Shown: piece after piece, positions 15,561 through 22,825 of the stretch
How positions within the stretch are numbered: the stretch's first letter is position 1
Layout: the number at the start of each line of letters is the position of its first letter
Source: an uncultured Phocaeicola sp.
Lineage (GTDB): Bacteria; Bacteroidota; Bacteroidia; Bacteroidales; Bacteroidaceae
DNA: 64,000 nucleotides
Assembly (NCBI GenBank): GCA_944321335.1
Contig: CALUKX010000004.1
Location: 1 to 64,000 of the forward strand
Direction: 5' to 3'
Position numbers and translations under genes: made by a program
Notes under the pieces: model-generated
Told to the model about the DNA's origin: nothing
What the model saw: only the letters and a program-made list of their open reading frames with translations
Database searches by the model: none

Positions 15561-16406
15561 ATGGAAAAAGAATTACCCAAAATAGACTTACCGGAAGACT
15601 GGATTGCCGGAACCGATATCAGCAAGGATCTGTTGAGTCTCTATACAAATTTCCCGGTCCGGTTGAAGTGTGAAATGTTCGTTCTCTGTATGGACGGCGA
15701 TGTGGAAGCGTCTGTCAACCTGAATGAAATACATGTGAAAGGTCATTCATTGGTAACACTTACCCCCGGCAGCATTTTCCAGATAAAGAAAGTGGAAGGT
15801 GACTTAAAGATATATGTGTTGGGATTCTCGTCCAATTACATTGAACAAAACACCCATTCCCATTTTTTGCTGGATACCATATACCATACATTGGGACGTC
15901 CGGTCTGCGAACTCGACGAAAAAGGGACACAGATTGCAGAAAAATACTTCCAACTGATGATAGAGATGTTCGAGAATATACCGGGAACGTCAAAAAAGGA
16001 ATTTGCACCGAATGTTTATGCCGATATCCACAAGGGCATATTCATCCTATACCAACGTATGAGCAACGAAACGCACAGTACATCGAAAGGAGAAACCATT
16101 TGCCGCAACTTCGCCCAACTGGTAATGCAGAATTATCAGAAAATAAGAAACGTGGCCTGGTATGCCGAAAAACTGGGGATATCGCATGCCCACCTATGTA
16201 CGATAGTCAAGCAGATTACAGGCTCTACCTGTGTGGACATTATTTCATCGATGGTAATTATGGATGCCAAATCCCAACTCAAGTCAACCCGGCTGTCGAT
16301 TCAGGAAATTTCCGATTCGCTCAACTTCGCCAACGTTTCGTTCTTCGGAAAGTATTTCAAAAGAAATGTAGGAATGAGCCCGTTGGAATACCGCAACAAA
16401 GGTTAG
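15561..16406 (+). CDS. AraC-family transcriptional regulator, divergent to the lipoprotein operon
   Basis: 281 aa. The N-terminal ~150 residues form a cupin-like sensing domain (LTPGSIFQIKKVEGDLKIYVLGFSSNYI). The C-terminal ~100 hold two helix-turn-helix motifs, VAWYAEKLGISHAHLCTIVKQ and SIQEISDSLNFANVSFFGKYFKR, ending in the family signature GMSPLEYR. It is transcribed divergently from the DUF4493/PCMD operon across 240 bp, which makes it the likely regulator of that operon. The ligand is unknown. Confidence 0.88.
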   Translation: MEKELPKIDLPEDWIAGTDISKDLLSLYTNFPVRLKCEMFVLCMDGDVEASVNLNEIHVKGHSLVTLTPGSIFQIKKVEGDLKIYVLGFSSNYIEQNTHSHFLLDTIYHTLGRPVCELDEKGTQIAEKYFQLMIEMFENIPGTSKKEFAPNVYADIHKGIFILYQRMSNETHSTSKGETICRNFAQLVMQNYQKIRNVAWYAEKLGISHAHLCTIVKQITGSTCVDIISSMVIMDAKSQLKSTRLSIQEISDSLNFANVSFFGKYFKRNVGMSPLEYRNKG

Positions 16407-16430
16407 GCCTCATCCCTACATCATTATACA

Positions 16431-17483
16431 TTACCGGATAGTTACCATAGTAGCCCCGAATCCGTATTCACGGAATGAAGCGTCCTGGCTCGGATAGTTC
16501 TTGTACTTGCGTTTCAGCTCATCGAGTATGGCACGGCGCAATACCCCGTCGCCCTTACCGTGGATGAAAACGATCTTCTGCCCTTTCCTGTTCTTGTATT
16601 CCTCCAAAGTCTTGCGGAACACATCAAGCTGGTAATTGAGCATATCGGCATTTCCCATCCCGGTAGTATCATCGAGAAGCTCATGGATATGAAGATCGAC
16701 TTCTACAATGTCGTTCTTCACCTTATGTTGCTTTTTCTGCGTCTTTTGCGTTTCGGCAACTGTTTTCTGCAACAAGGCTTCCTTGATGTCGTCGGCCGAC
16801 ACATAGACCTGTTTGGCAGCCTCGTCATCGCGTACGATATCGTAAATCAAGGCCGGCTCCTCAAAAAAATCCGACGGTTGGAAAGTATGCAGCTTATAGA
16901 ATTTCACGGTATCGATACGCAATTCGGTGCTTACCACATTCTTCAGCAAAAAGGTACGGTCGTCCTTATAGGCCATCAACTGAACAGCCACCCTTTCCAT
17001 TCCGTTCAACTCATTCTTTTCGAAATCTTCAAGATGCATTTTCATGTTCGGCTTGATGGTACCACGACTGCGGAGCGTCCAGCTCTTTCCTTCGGCCGAC
17101 AGGTACAGATAGTCGATGAAATAATTGCTGTCGTTTACCAGATAGGCATCGAAAGCGGTCGACGAGATAGCCTTTACATCCTGCGGCACATAAGCCAGAA
17201 AGACATTCAGCACATCATTGCCACGGATTTCCGGAGCACGGTAGGTTATCGGTTTTTCTTCTTCGATTTCCTCCTCCTCAACCTCTGGTACGGGAGCCGG
17301 CTTGGATACCGATTTCAACGGAATATTATAGTCGTCGGTCTGCACTACCACACACTCCTTGACGAGCATCGGAATTTCGAATCCGTCGGCATCTTCGACC
17401 AATGCAATATCTTTTCCCTGGAAGCCTCTGACAATGCCTCCTCCCACTTCGCTCAGGAAGCGGACCTTATCACCTATTTTCAT
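16431..17483 (-). CDS. DUF2027-Smr domain protein
   Basis: 350 aa from ATG 17483 ([18 protein letters not shown]); the upstream extension is not a credible N-terminus. The N-terminal segment is a small beta-barrel like that of MutS2-associated proteins, then an acidic linker ([11 protein letters not shown], about 68-78) and the DUF2027 core. The C-terminal Smr domain has the DLHIHELL motif (about 265) and [10 protein letters not shown] (about 308), the residues of Smr nucleases. Smr domains nick or cleave nucleic acid, including stalled-ribosome mRNA; the role of this Bacteroidetes-type fusion is not established. Confidence 0.82.
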   Translation of the reverse strand: MKIGDKVRFLSEVGGGIVRGFQGKDIALVEDADGFEIPMLVKECVVVQTDDYNIPLKSVSKPAPVPEVEEEEIEEEKPITYRAPEIRGNDVLNVFLAYVPQDVKAISSTAFDAYLVNDSNYFIDYLYLSAEGKSWTLRSRGTIKPNMKMHLEDFEKNELNGMERVAVQLMAYKDDRTFLLKNVVSTELRIDTVKFYKLHTFQPSDFFEEPALIYDIVRDDEAAKQVYVSADDIKEALLQKTVAETQKTQKKQHKVKNDIVEVDLHIHELLDDTTGMGNADMLNYQLDVFRKTLEEYKNRKGQKIVFIHGKGDGVLRRAILDELKRKYKNYPSQDASFREYGFGATMVTIR

Positions 17484-17508
17484 AATCGTTTGCTGTTTTT
17501 GTTTACCG

Positions 17509-17516
17509 CAAAGGTA
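17509..17516 (-). promoter_or_regulatory. -7 element of the DUF2027-Smr gene
   Basis: TACCTTTG read on the minus strand, 26 bp before the start codon; no good -33 match. Confidence 0.5.
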
Positions 17517-17564
17517 TAATAAAATAATGAATACCGACCCGCCGGACGGGATTATGGAATATTT

Positions 17565-17596
17565 TTTGCCCATCTGACAGGAAAGTCGTACTTTTG
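17565..17596 (+). promoter_or_regulatory. queA promoter
   Basis: -33 TTTG at 17565-17568, 20-bp spacer, -7 TACTTTTG at 17589-17596: a full match ending 27 bp before the start codon. Confidence 0.75.
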
Positions 17597-17622
17597 CAGC
17601 GAGTTACATAAGACTTACAGAC

Positions 17623-18840
17623 ATGGAAGAAACTAAACATATCAAAATAAGCGACTACAACTATCCGCTTCCCGATGAGCGCATCGCCAAATTCCCGTTG
17701 CCCGTACGCGACCAGTCGAAACTGTTGGTTTACCGTCACGGAGAAATCAGCGAAACCCGCTTTACTTCCCTGCCCGACTATATCGAGCCGGGGATGCTGA
17801 TGATTTTCAACAACACGAAAGTCATCCAGGCACGTCTGCATTTCCGCAAGGAAACCGGTGCGTTGATCGAGATCTTCTGTCTGGAGCCGATACAGCCGAA
17901 CGACTATGTACTGAACTTCCAGCAGACCGATCATGCCGCCTGGCTCTGCATGATCGGAAACCTGAAGAAATGGAAGGAAGGTCCGCTACACAAGGAAATG
18001 ACGGTTAAGGGACGTACCCTCACATTGACTGCAACCAGAGGCGAATGTAGAGGAACAAGCCATTGGGTAGACTTTACGTGGGACAACCCGGAAGTAACCT
18101 TTGCTGACATCCTTGAAGTGTTCGGCGAACTCCCTATTCCACCATATCTGAACAGAGAAACCCAGGAAAGCGACAAGGAAACCTATCAGACCGTCTATTC
18201 GAAAATCAAAGGTTCGGTAGCCGCCCCAACCGCCGGACTGCACTTTACAGAGCGCGTGCTCGATGCACTCCGGAATAAAGGTGTCGATCTGGAAGAAGTA
18301 ACCCTTCATGTAGGCGCCGGAACATTCAAGCCGGTGAAAAGTGAAGAAATCGAAGGCCACGAAATGCATACCGAATATATCTCGGTAAACAAAGGCACAA
18401 TCGAAAAGCTGATTGCACACAACGGAGAGGCCGTTGCTGTAGGAACGACTTCGGTACGCACATTGGAAAGCCTATATTATATAGGTGTAACCATCAGCAG
18501 CAACAAGGATGCCGGAGAAGAAGAGCTGCACGTAAAGCAATGGCAGCCCTACGAAACCCGGACGACACTGAGCGCCGTGGAATCATTGCGGCAGATTCTT
18601 GACTACATGAACCGGCACAATCTGGATACACTTCATACAAGCACCCAAATCATTATCGCACCGGGATACGAATACAAGATAGTAAAACGGATGGTAACCA
18701 ATTTCCACCAGCCCCAAAGCACATTGCTTCTGCTGGTATCGGCTTTTGTAAAAGGGAACTGGCGCCCCATCTACGATTACGCCATGTCGCACGACTTCCG
18801 TTTCCTGAGCTACGGCGACTCATCGCTACTGATTCCATAA
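17623..18840 (+). CDS. queA: S-adenosylmethionine:tRNA ribosyltransferase-isomerase
   Basis: 405 aa. Transfers and isomerises the ribosyl part of SAM onto preQ1 at tRNA position 34, giving epoxyqueuosine. Family motifs are clear: YPLPDERIAKFPL near the N-terminus, MLMIFNNTKVIQARL, GSVAAPTAGLHFTERVL with the following VTLHVGAGTFKPV, and the C-terminal NFHQPQSTLLLLVSAF. It is longer than the E. coli enzyme (about 356 aa), with extra residues at about 285-300 (SSNKDAGEEELHVKQ), a length often seen in Bacteroidetes. Monocistronic, with its own promoter and hairpin. Confidence 0.95.
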   Translation: MEETKHIKISDYNYPLPDERIAKFPLPVRDQSKLLVYRHGEISETRFTSLPDYIEPGMLMIFNNTKVIQARLHFRKETGALIEIFCLEPIQPNDYVLNFQQTDHAAWLCMIGNLKKWKEGPLHKEMTVKGRTLTLTATRGECRGTSHWVDFTWDNPEVTFADILEVFGELPIPPYLNRETQESDKETYQTVYSKIKGSVAAPTAGLHFTERVLDALRNKGVDLEEVTLHVGAGTFKPVKSEEIEGHEMHTEYISVNKGTIEKLIAHNGEAVAVGTTSVRTLESLYYIGVTISSNKDAGEEELHVKQWQPYETRTTLSAVESLRQILDYMNRHNLDTLHTSTQIIIAPGYEYKIVKRMVTNFHQPQSTLLLLVSAFVKGNWRPIYDYAMSHDFRFLSYGDSSLLIP

Positions 18841-18843
18841 GTC

Positions 18844-18885
18844 CATACCCTACAATTAGAGGACAATTTCCGATCGTAGGGTATG
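18844..18885 (+). terminator. Probable queA terminator hairpin
   Basis: 10-bp arms CATACCCTAC (18844-18853) and GTAGGGTATG (18876-18885). The T-tract after it is poor, so termination strength is uncertain. Confidence 0.5.
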
Positions 18886-18993
18886 ATTATATGACAATTC
18901 ATCCTATTTATCATAGAATTATACCCTAAAATTCAAGCCAATCTGTTGTTTTTATTAAGAATAATTCATAAATTTGTTTTTATTAAAAATCGC

Positions 18994-19059
18994 AAGGGAA
19001 GCGTAGTCCCTTCCCTTTATTAAACGAGTTAACCCGGAAGCCTTCAGGACTAAGCTTCC
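18994..19059 (+). promoter_or_regulatory. Two consecutive hairpins in the leader of a small OMP gene
   Basis: AAGGGAAG (18994-19001) pairs with CTTCCCTT (19010-19017), and GGAAGC (19036-19041) with GCTTCC (19054-19059). They lie 18-84 bp before the start codon at 19078. Possible mRNA-stabilising or regulatory leader; no known riboswitch is recognised. Confidence 0.4.
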
Positions 19060-19077
19060 ACAAAACTATTTGGAATT

Positions 19078-19614
19078 ATGAAAAAACTATTTCTAACCCT
19101 TATCTTGGGATGTTTCGCTCTTGTGGGCTTCTCTCAGGCCCGTTTTGATGTCAAAGTCGGTATGTCTATGACAAACATTACAGACAGTGAAGGTGATATG
19201 AAAGTAGGATACACTGTTGGTCTAGGTATTGACTATCCGATCAATACAAACTGGGCATTCCAGTCTGGTGTAATGTTCACAGGGAAAGGTGCTAAATATG
19301 GCGATTATAAGCTTAACGCTACCTATCTCGACATCCCATTATTGGCTGCATTTAGAGCACCTATTGCCAATGATGTGAACTTTGTGGCCAATGCCGGTCC
19401 TTACCTGTCTTGCGGTATTGCTGGGAAAGACGATTATTTCACTGAAGATGGTTTAGATGCAAAACGTTTCGATCTTGGCCTTCAGTTTGGTGTCGGTGCA
19501 GAATTCGGGGATATCCTCTTGAATCTTACTGGACAATATGGTTTCATTAACCGTTATGAGGTAGGCGATTGCAAGAATGTAGGTTTCTACATTACAGCAG
19601 GTTATAGATTCTGA
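19078..19614 (+). CDS. Small outer-membrane beta-barrel protein
   Basis: 178 aa. Sec signal (LFLTLILGCFALVGFSQA) then amphipathic strands with the outer-membrane barrel pattern of the PorT/OMP_b-brl_2 group (VGYTVGLGIDYPI, WAFQSGVMFTGKGA, NATYLDIPLLAAFRAP) and a C-terminal aromatic (ITAGYRF). The size fits an eight-stranded barrel. Stands alone between a queA hairpin and a strong terminator, with a structured leader. Function unknown. Confidence 0.8.
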   Translation: MKKLFLTLILGCFALVGFSQARFDVKVGMSMTNITDSEGDMKVGYTVGLGIDYPINTNWAFQSGVMFTGKGAKYGDYKLNATYLDIPLLAAFRAPIANDVNFVANAGPYLSCGIAGKDDYFTEDGLDAKRFDLGLQFGVGAEFGDILLNLTGQYGFINRYEVGDCKNVGFYITAGYRF

Positions 19615-19632
19615 TAGATTAAAAATAAAGAT

Positions 19633-19676
19633 ACCCCTCATCCCACTATTTTAAACACAAGGATGAGGGGTTTTTC
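19633..19676 (+). terminator. Terminator of the small OMP gene
   Basis: 11-bp arms ACCCCTCATCC (19633-19643) and GGATGAGGGGT (19661-19671) followed by TTTT. Confidence 0.9.
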
Positions 19677-19840
19677 ATTATAGTCAATTTGTGAAAAGCA
19701 CCATATTGTTTCAATTTTTCATAACTTGGGAACCGAAAACCAACTTCTATTCACAAATGATACCCGATTCTAAATCCTCCCGGTTCCATTAAATCCTAAA
19801 AATAAAAGGCTACCTCAAGAAATGGAACAATCTATTGTCT

Positions 19841-20617
19841 TTAAAAGAACTGGAATTTCACTCCAAATGACAATGAAAGGTAATCCCTCGGTTTCAGATA
19901 TCGGTTTGTAAAGGCACTCACCAAATACAAATCACACGTACTGATTTCATAAAATAAAGTAACCTGCTTGGCTGTAATCCGATATTTAGGGTTCACATTG
20001 TATGTAAAACGTTGCCCCAAAAATATGTGGATACGCACCTTGGAGGAAAATCCATAATACCCGTCGGGATAGCGGTCGGGTTCATTCACCCAGAATTCAT
20101 CCCCAAAAATTGTATTCAAATACATACCGCAGGTTAGAGGTTCAAAATCAAAGTCGCTCTCGGAAATCCGTAAGCTCCATGGAATATAGTTCTGCTTCAA
20201 TGTAAAAGTCACTTTTGCCCGGTCGGAATCATACTTAGGTAAATAGCCAACCAAAAAATCGGTCTCCCACTGATTCCGCTTACCATAATCCCAACCCATG
20301 CCTAACGAAACCAGACCCATATTACCGGCAAACTGGAGTTTTGAATGTGTAGGTATCAAAACCGCCCATCTTTTACGATAGCGGCGTACAGGCCGGTCGT
20401 ATTTACTAGGTGAAACATCGGCGACATATACGCTATCCAATGCACCGGGCCTTTCAAGCCATAAAGTATCATGTTTCACAATAAAAATCGTATCGTGTTT
20501 CTGTTGTGGCCCTACATAAAAACTCACCTGCCCGAATACAGAATAAAAAGGAATAGTCAGCATTCCAAACAACAGCAACAGTTTTTTAAAAATAGACCAC
20601 TTCTCGTTCATATCCAT
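19841..20617 (-). CDS. DUF3575-like outer-membrane beta-barrel protein, unknown function
   Basis: 258 aa with an N-terminal hydrophobic signal (KLLLLFGMLTIPFYSVFG). The mature part has HDTIFIVKHDTLWLE near the N-terminus and then repeated aromatic amphipathic strands (LGMGWDYGKRNQWETDFLVGYL, YGFSSKVRIHIFLG, LSLSFGVKFQFF), ending in Phe. The layout recalls the DUF3575-type Bacteroidetes barrels, but I do not assign it firmly. It overlaps the upstream metallophosphoesterase gene by 32 bp (26 bp if the second Met at 20611 is used), so the two are translationally linked. Confidence 0.6.
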   Translation of the reverse strand: MDMNEKWSIFKKLLLLFGMLTIPFYSVFGQVSFYVGPQQKHDTIFIVKHDTLWLERPGALDSVYVADVSPSKYDRPVRRYRKRWAVLIPTHSKLQFAGNMGLVSLGMGWDYGKRNQWETDFLVGYLPKYDSDRAKVTFTLKQNYIPWSLRISESDFDFEPLTCGMYLNTIFGDEFWVNEPDRYPDGYYGFSSKVRIHIFLGQRFTYNVNPKYRITAKQVTLFYEISTCDLYLVSAFTNRYLKPRDYLSLSFGVKFQFF

Positions 20618-21392
20618 CAGCCGTTATCGTATAAAGTGTATAGTTACGGTATTTCATGCAACCCGTCATATAATACATTACACCATCATTAAACAAATCC
20701 ATTTCCGCAACATGATGTTCATGCGCAACCGTACAGAACAACAAACCAGGAAACGATTTTACATAAGTTTGAAAAACTTTAGCTACATTATTATTAAACA
20801 CATCCGAATAAGGACGAGCATGCATGCATACAACAGTACGGTCATATTCATCCTTTCGGGCAGATATTTCATTTCCCATGAAATCAAAATCAGGAATGGG
20901 ATCAGAATAATCATATTCCAATGCGTTAGTGTTCAGACAGACGAATTTAATTCTATTAGCGATGAACGAAAAATCCGTTTCACCAAAAATAGCTCTAAAC
21001 GCTTCACGTCCCGTACCCAAACAATCATGGTTCCCAATAAGAGCCACATAGGGAACCTTCAATCCGTTCATAATATCGCGTTGCCATAAGAATTCATCAG
21101 TGACACCGAAATCACTCAAATCACCTCCATGAATTACAAAATCAATATCGTTCCGCCTGTTCAGCGCTTCTACAAAATCTTCAGTCTCATCATACCAACG
21201 TTGCGAATCACTCATGGCAACAAAACGCAACGTATCCTTATCTTGACACATTGTTTCAATTGCTTCTATGTTATGCGCATTGATATTACGCTCACCTTTA
21301 ATGCGTACATCATAGGGATGATAATCTATCATATCGCATCCTGTCAACAAGCCCGATATTATACATAATACTATCAAATAACATCTAATCAT
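20586..21392 (-). CDS. Metallophosphoesterase lipoprotein
   Basis: 268 aa from ATG 21392. The longer frame adds 21 charged residues ahead of the signal and is rejected. Lipobox LTGC19 places it on a membrane surface, probably the periplasm or outside. Calcineurin-type metal motifs are GGDLSD (89-94), GNHD (120-123), CMHARPY and AHEHH. The first motif is DSQ (62-64) where most members have DxH, so one metal ligand is altered. Substrate unknown. It overlaps the barrel gene downstream, suggesting a joint surface function. Confidence 0.8.
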   Translation of the reverse strand: MIRCYLIVLCIISGLLTGCDMIDYHPYDVRIKGERNINAHNIEAIETMCQDKDTLRFVAMSDSQRWYDETEDFVEALNRRNDIDFVIHGGDLSDFGVTDEFLWQRDIMNGLKVPYVALIGNHDCLGTGREAFRAIFGETDFSFIANRIKFVCLNTNALEYDYSDPIPDFDFMGNEISARKDEYDRTVVCMHARPYSDVFNNNVAKVFQTYVKSFPGLLFCTVAHEHHVAEMDLFNDGVMYYMTGCMKYRNYTLYTITADGYEREVVYF

Positions 21393-21418
21393 AAATTGTC
21401 TATCTTGTAATTTGGGCA

Positions 21419-21426
21419 CAAAGTTA
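21419..21426 (-). promoter_or_regulatory. -7 element of the metallophosphoesterase-barrel pair
   Basis: TAACTTTG on the minus strand, 26 bp before the chosen ATG; supports the start at 21392 because the longer frame would begin upstream of it. No -33 match. Confidence 0.5.
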
Positions 21427-21631
21427 TGTTTTTTCCGCATGTAAGATATTTCCATATTATCCGTTTTTCTGTTCCATGTATCAGATTATTCAAGTCATTA
21501 TGACATAGGAAAGATGACAAACTGATGACAGAAAACACCTATATAACAAGTAAAATCTTGACTCATATCAAGAAAATAGAGAAACAATCATTTTTTATGC
21601 TGTAAAACATATATAATTCAAAAATAGGCAT

Positions 21632-21639
21632 TACCTTTG
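21632..21639 (+). promoter_or_regulatory. -7 element of the 28-aa ORF unit
   Basis: TACCTTTG, a full match, about 150 bp before the small ORF. Between them is a purine-rich leader with GGATAACAAC twice (about 21671 and 21706) and a CCTCG-AAAAA-CGAGG hairpin (about 21726-21740). Confidence 0.5.
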
Positions 21640-21792
21640 TATCGTAAATGATAAGAAAAAAAGATTTTAAGGATAACAACTTCTGAAAAGAAGGTAAAAA
21701 GAAAAGGATAACAACACAAATGATTCCTCGAAAAACGAGGGAGGAAAAACAAACTAAAGTTAACAATTTAAGGTAAAGAAAGGGTAACAATT

Positions 21793-21879
21793 ATGAAACA
21801 GGTAAAAAGTTTTTTTAAGAAAGTAAAGAGAAATCTGGAATGGAGTGCAATGGCTATGTACGGACAATATCCTAGATAA
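21793..21879 (+). CDS. Candidate 28-aa small protein, basic and amphipathic
   Basis: ATG at 21793 to TAA at 21877-21879, starting MKQVKSFFKKVKRNLEW and ending in AMAMYGQYPR. The first 17 residues are strongly basic (Lys/Arg) with paired Phe and could form an amphipathic helix; the tail is aromatic and Pro-Arg. It is framed by a TACCTTTG promoter element upstream and a 24-bp perfect terminator 33 bp downstream, so the transcript would carry only this ORF. No homologue is recognised. It could be a small protein, a leader peptide, or a chance ORF in a small RNA. Confidence 0.45.
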   Translation: MKQVKSFFKKVKRNLEWSAMAMYGQYPR

Positions 21880-21911
21880 CCGCCGCACTATAAGTAGAAA
21901 ATCAACAAATT

Positions 21912-21959
21912 AAAAAATAACCGAGGGGCATGCAATTGCATGCCCCTCGGTTATTTTTC
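21912..21959. terminator. Very strong palindromic terminator
   Basis: A perfect self-complementary stem of about 24 bp centred at 21935/21936 (GAGGGGCATGCAA and its complement) flanked by A-tract on the left and T-tract on the right, so it can work in both directions. It ends the 28-aa ORF unit. Confidence 0.9.
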
Positions 21960-21999
21960 CCAGCTACATCATCTATCAGAAACACGTATCGGGGAAACA

Positions 22000-22039
22000 A
22001 AAAAAGGAAGCATCCAATAATTGAATGCTTCCTTTTTTT
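22000..22039. terminator. Terminator downstream of the tRNA-Gln genes
   Basis: Inverted repeat AAAAAAAGGAAGCAT.../...ATGCTTCCTTTTTTT with one internal mismatch; T-tracts on both strands. Confidence 0.8.
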
Positions 22040-22040
22040 G

Positions 22041-22111
22041 TTGGGCTACTCGGACTCGAACCAAGAAAAACAGGACCAGAATCTGTTGTGTTACCATTAC
22101 ACCATAGCCCA
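22041..22111 (-). tRNA. tRNA-Gln(CTG), copy 2
   Basis: 71 nt. The acceptor arm TGGGCTA pairs perfectly with TAGCCCA; the D arm has GTG/CAC; the anticodon loop is TTCTGGT, giving anticodon CTG (Gln), with an A-C mismatch closing the loop; the T arm has GGTTCGAGTCC. CCA is not encoded. Identical in every base to the copy at 22160-22230 and transcribed after it. Confidence 0.92.
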
Positions 22112-22159
22112 AACTGAATGATGATATCCTCTCCGTGAGGACCTCATCATGAAATGAAG

Positions 22160-22230
22160 TTGGGCTACTCGGACTCGAACCAAGAAAAACAGGACCAGAA
22201 TCTGTTGTGTTACCATTACACCATAGCCCA
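22160..22230 (-). tRNA. tRNA-Gln(CTG), copy 1
   Basis: Same 71-nt sequence and structure as the copy at 22041-22111, separated by 48 bp. It is promoter-proximal. Confidence 0.92.
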
Positions 22231-22269
22231 AAATCACATGTTGTACGTCATCCTTTTCGTTTGACGCTG

Positions 22270-22300
22270 CAAAGGTACGACAAATTTCGAACATAGCAAG
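22270..22300 (-). promoter_or_regulatory. tRNA-Gln promoter
   Basis: -7 TACCTTTG at 22277-22270 and CTTG at 22300-22297 with a 19-bp spacer, 40 bp before the first tRNA. Confidence 0.75.
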
Positions 22301-22381
22301 CGTTTCCATGTTTTTTTTCAAAAAAATACAAAACGAAAACAGAATTAAGGTTCTTTCTTTCGTGATATACAGAAAAGCAAG

Positions 22382-22389
22382 TATATTTG
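22382..22389 (+). promoter_or_regulatory. -7 element of rsfS-ftsH-cdsA
   Basis: TATATTTG, a full match, 55 bp before the rsfS ATG; a weak TTCG stands at the -33 position with a 19-bp spacer. Confidence 0.55.
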
Positions 22390-22444
22390 CCTTCCTATTT
22401 AATATAATAAGAACCATAAACTTAAATTGTCAATTTAAAAACAA

Positions 22445-22804
22445 ATGGACGAAACAAAAGAACTAGTAAAAAAAATAACAGAAGGCATTCAAGAAAAGAA
22501 AGGTAAGAACATTGTTATTGCTGACTTAACGGATATAGACGATACAATCTGCAAATTTTTTGTTATCTGTCAAGGTAACTCCCCAAGCCAGGTATTGGCC
22601 ATCACCGATTCCATCAAGGAATATATACGCAAAGAAACCGGACACAAGGTTTTCGCTATGGACGGTGTACGCAATGCACAATGGGTTGCGATGGATTATT
22701 CGGATATCATTGTCCACATATTCCTTCCAGAAGTACGTGATTTCTATGATTTGGAACATCTGTGGGCAGATGCCAAACTGACATACATTCCAGATATAGA
22801 TTAA
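22445..22804 (+). CDS. rsfS: Ribosome silencing factor RsfS
   Basis: 119 aa, usual family length. RsfS (Iojap/DUF143) binds ribosomal protein L14 and blocks subunit joining when nutrients are short. Family features are ADLTDIDDTICKFFVICQGNSPSQV at about 26-50, GVRNAQWVAMDYSDIIVHIF at about 74-93 and the end ...FYDLEHLWADA. First gene of rsfS-ftsH-cdsA, a common Bacteroidetes order, 21 bp before ftsH. Confidence 0.95.
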   Translation: MDETKELVKKITEGIQEKKGKNIVIADLTDIDDTICKFFVICQGNSPSQVLAITDSIKEYIRKETGHKVFAMDGVRNAQWVAMDYSDIIVHIFLPEVRDFYDLEHLWADAKLTYIPDID

Positions 22805-22825
22805 TAATAATAAGAAAACAAACTT

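Noticed and set aside
22526..22781. ORFs in other frames of rsfS
   Set aside because: Shadow frames of a well-supported conserved gene.
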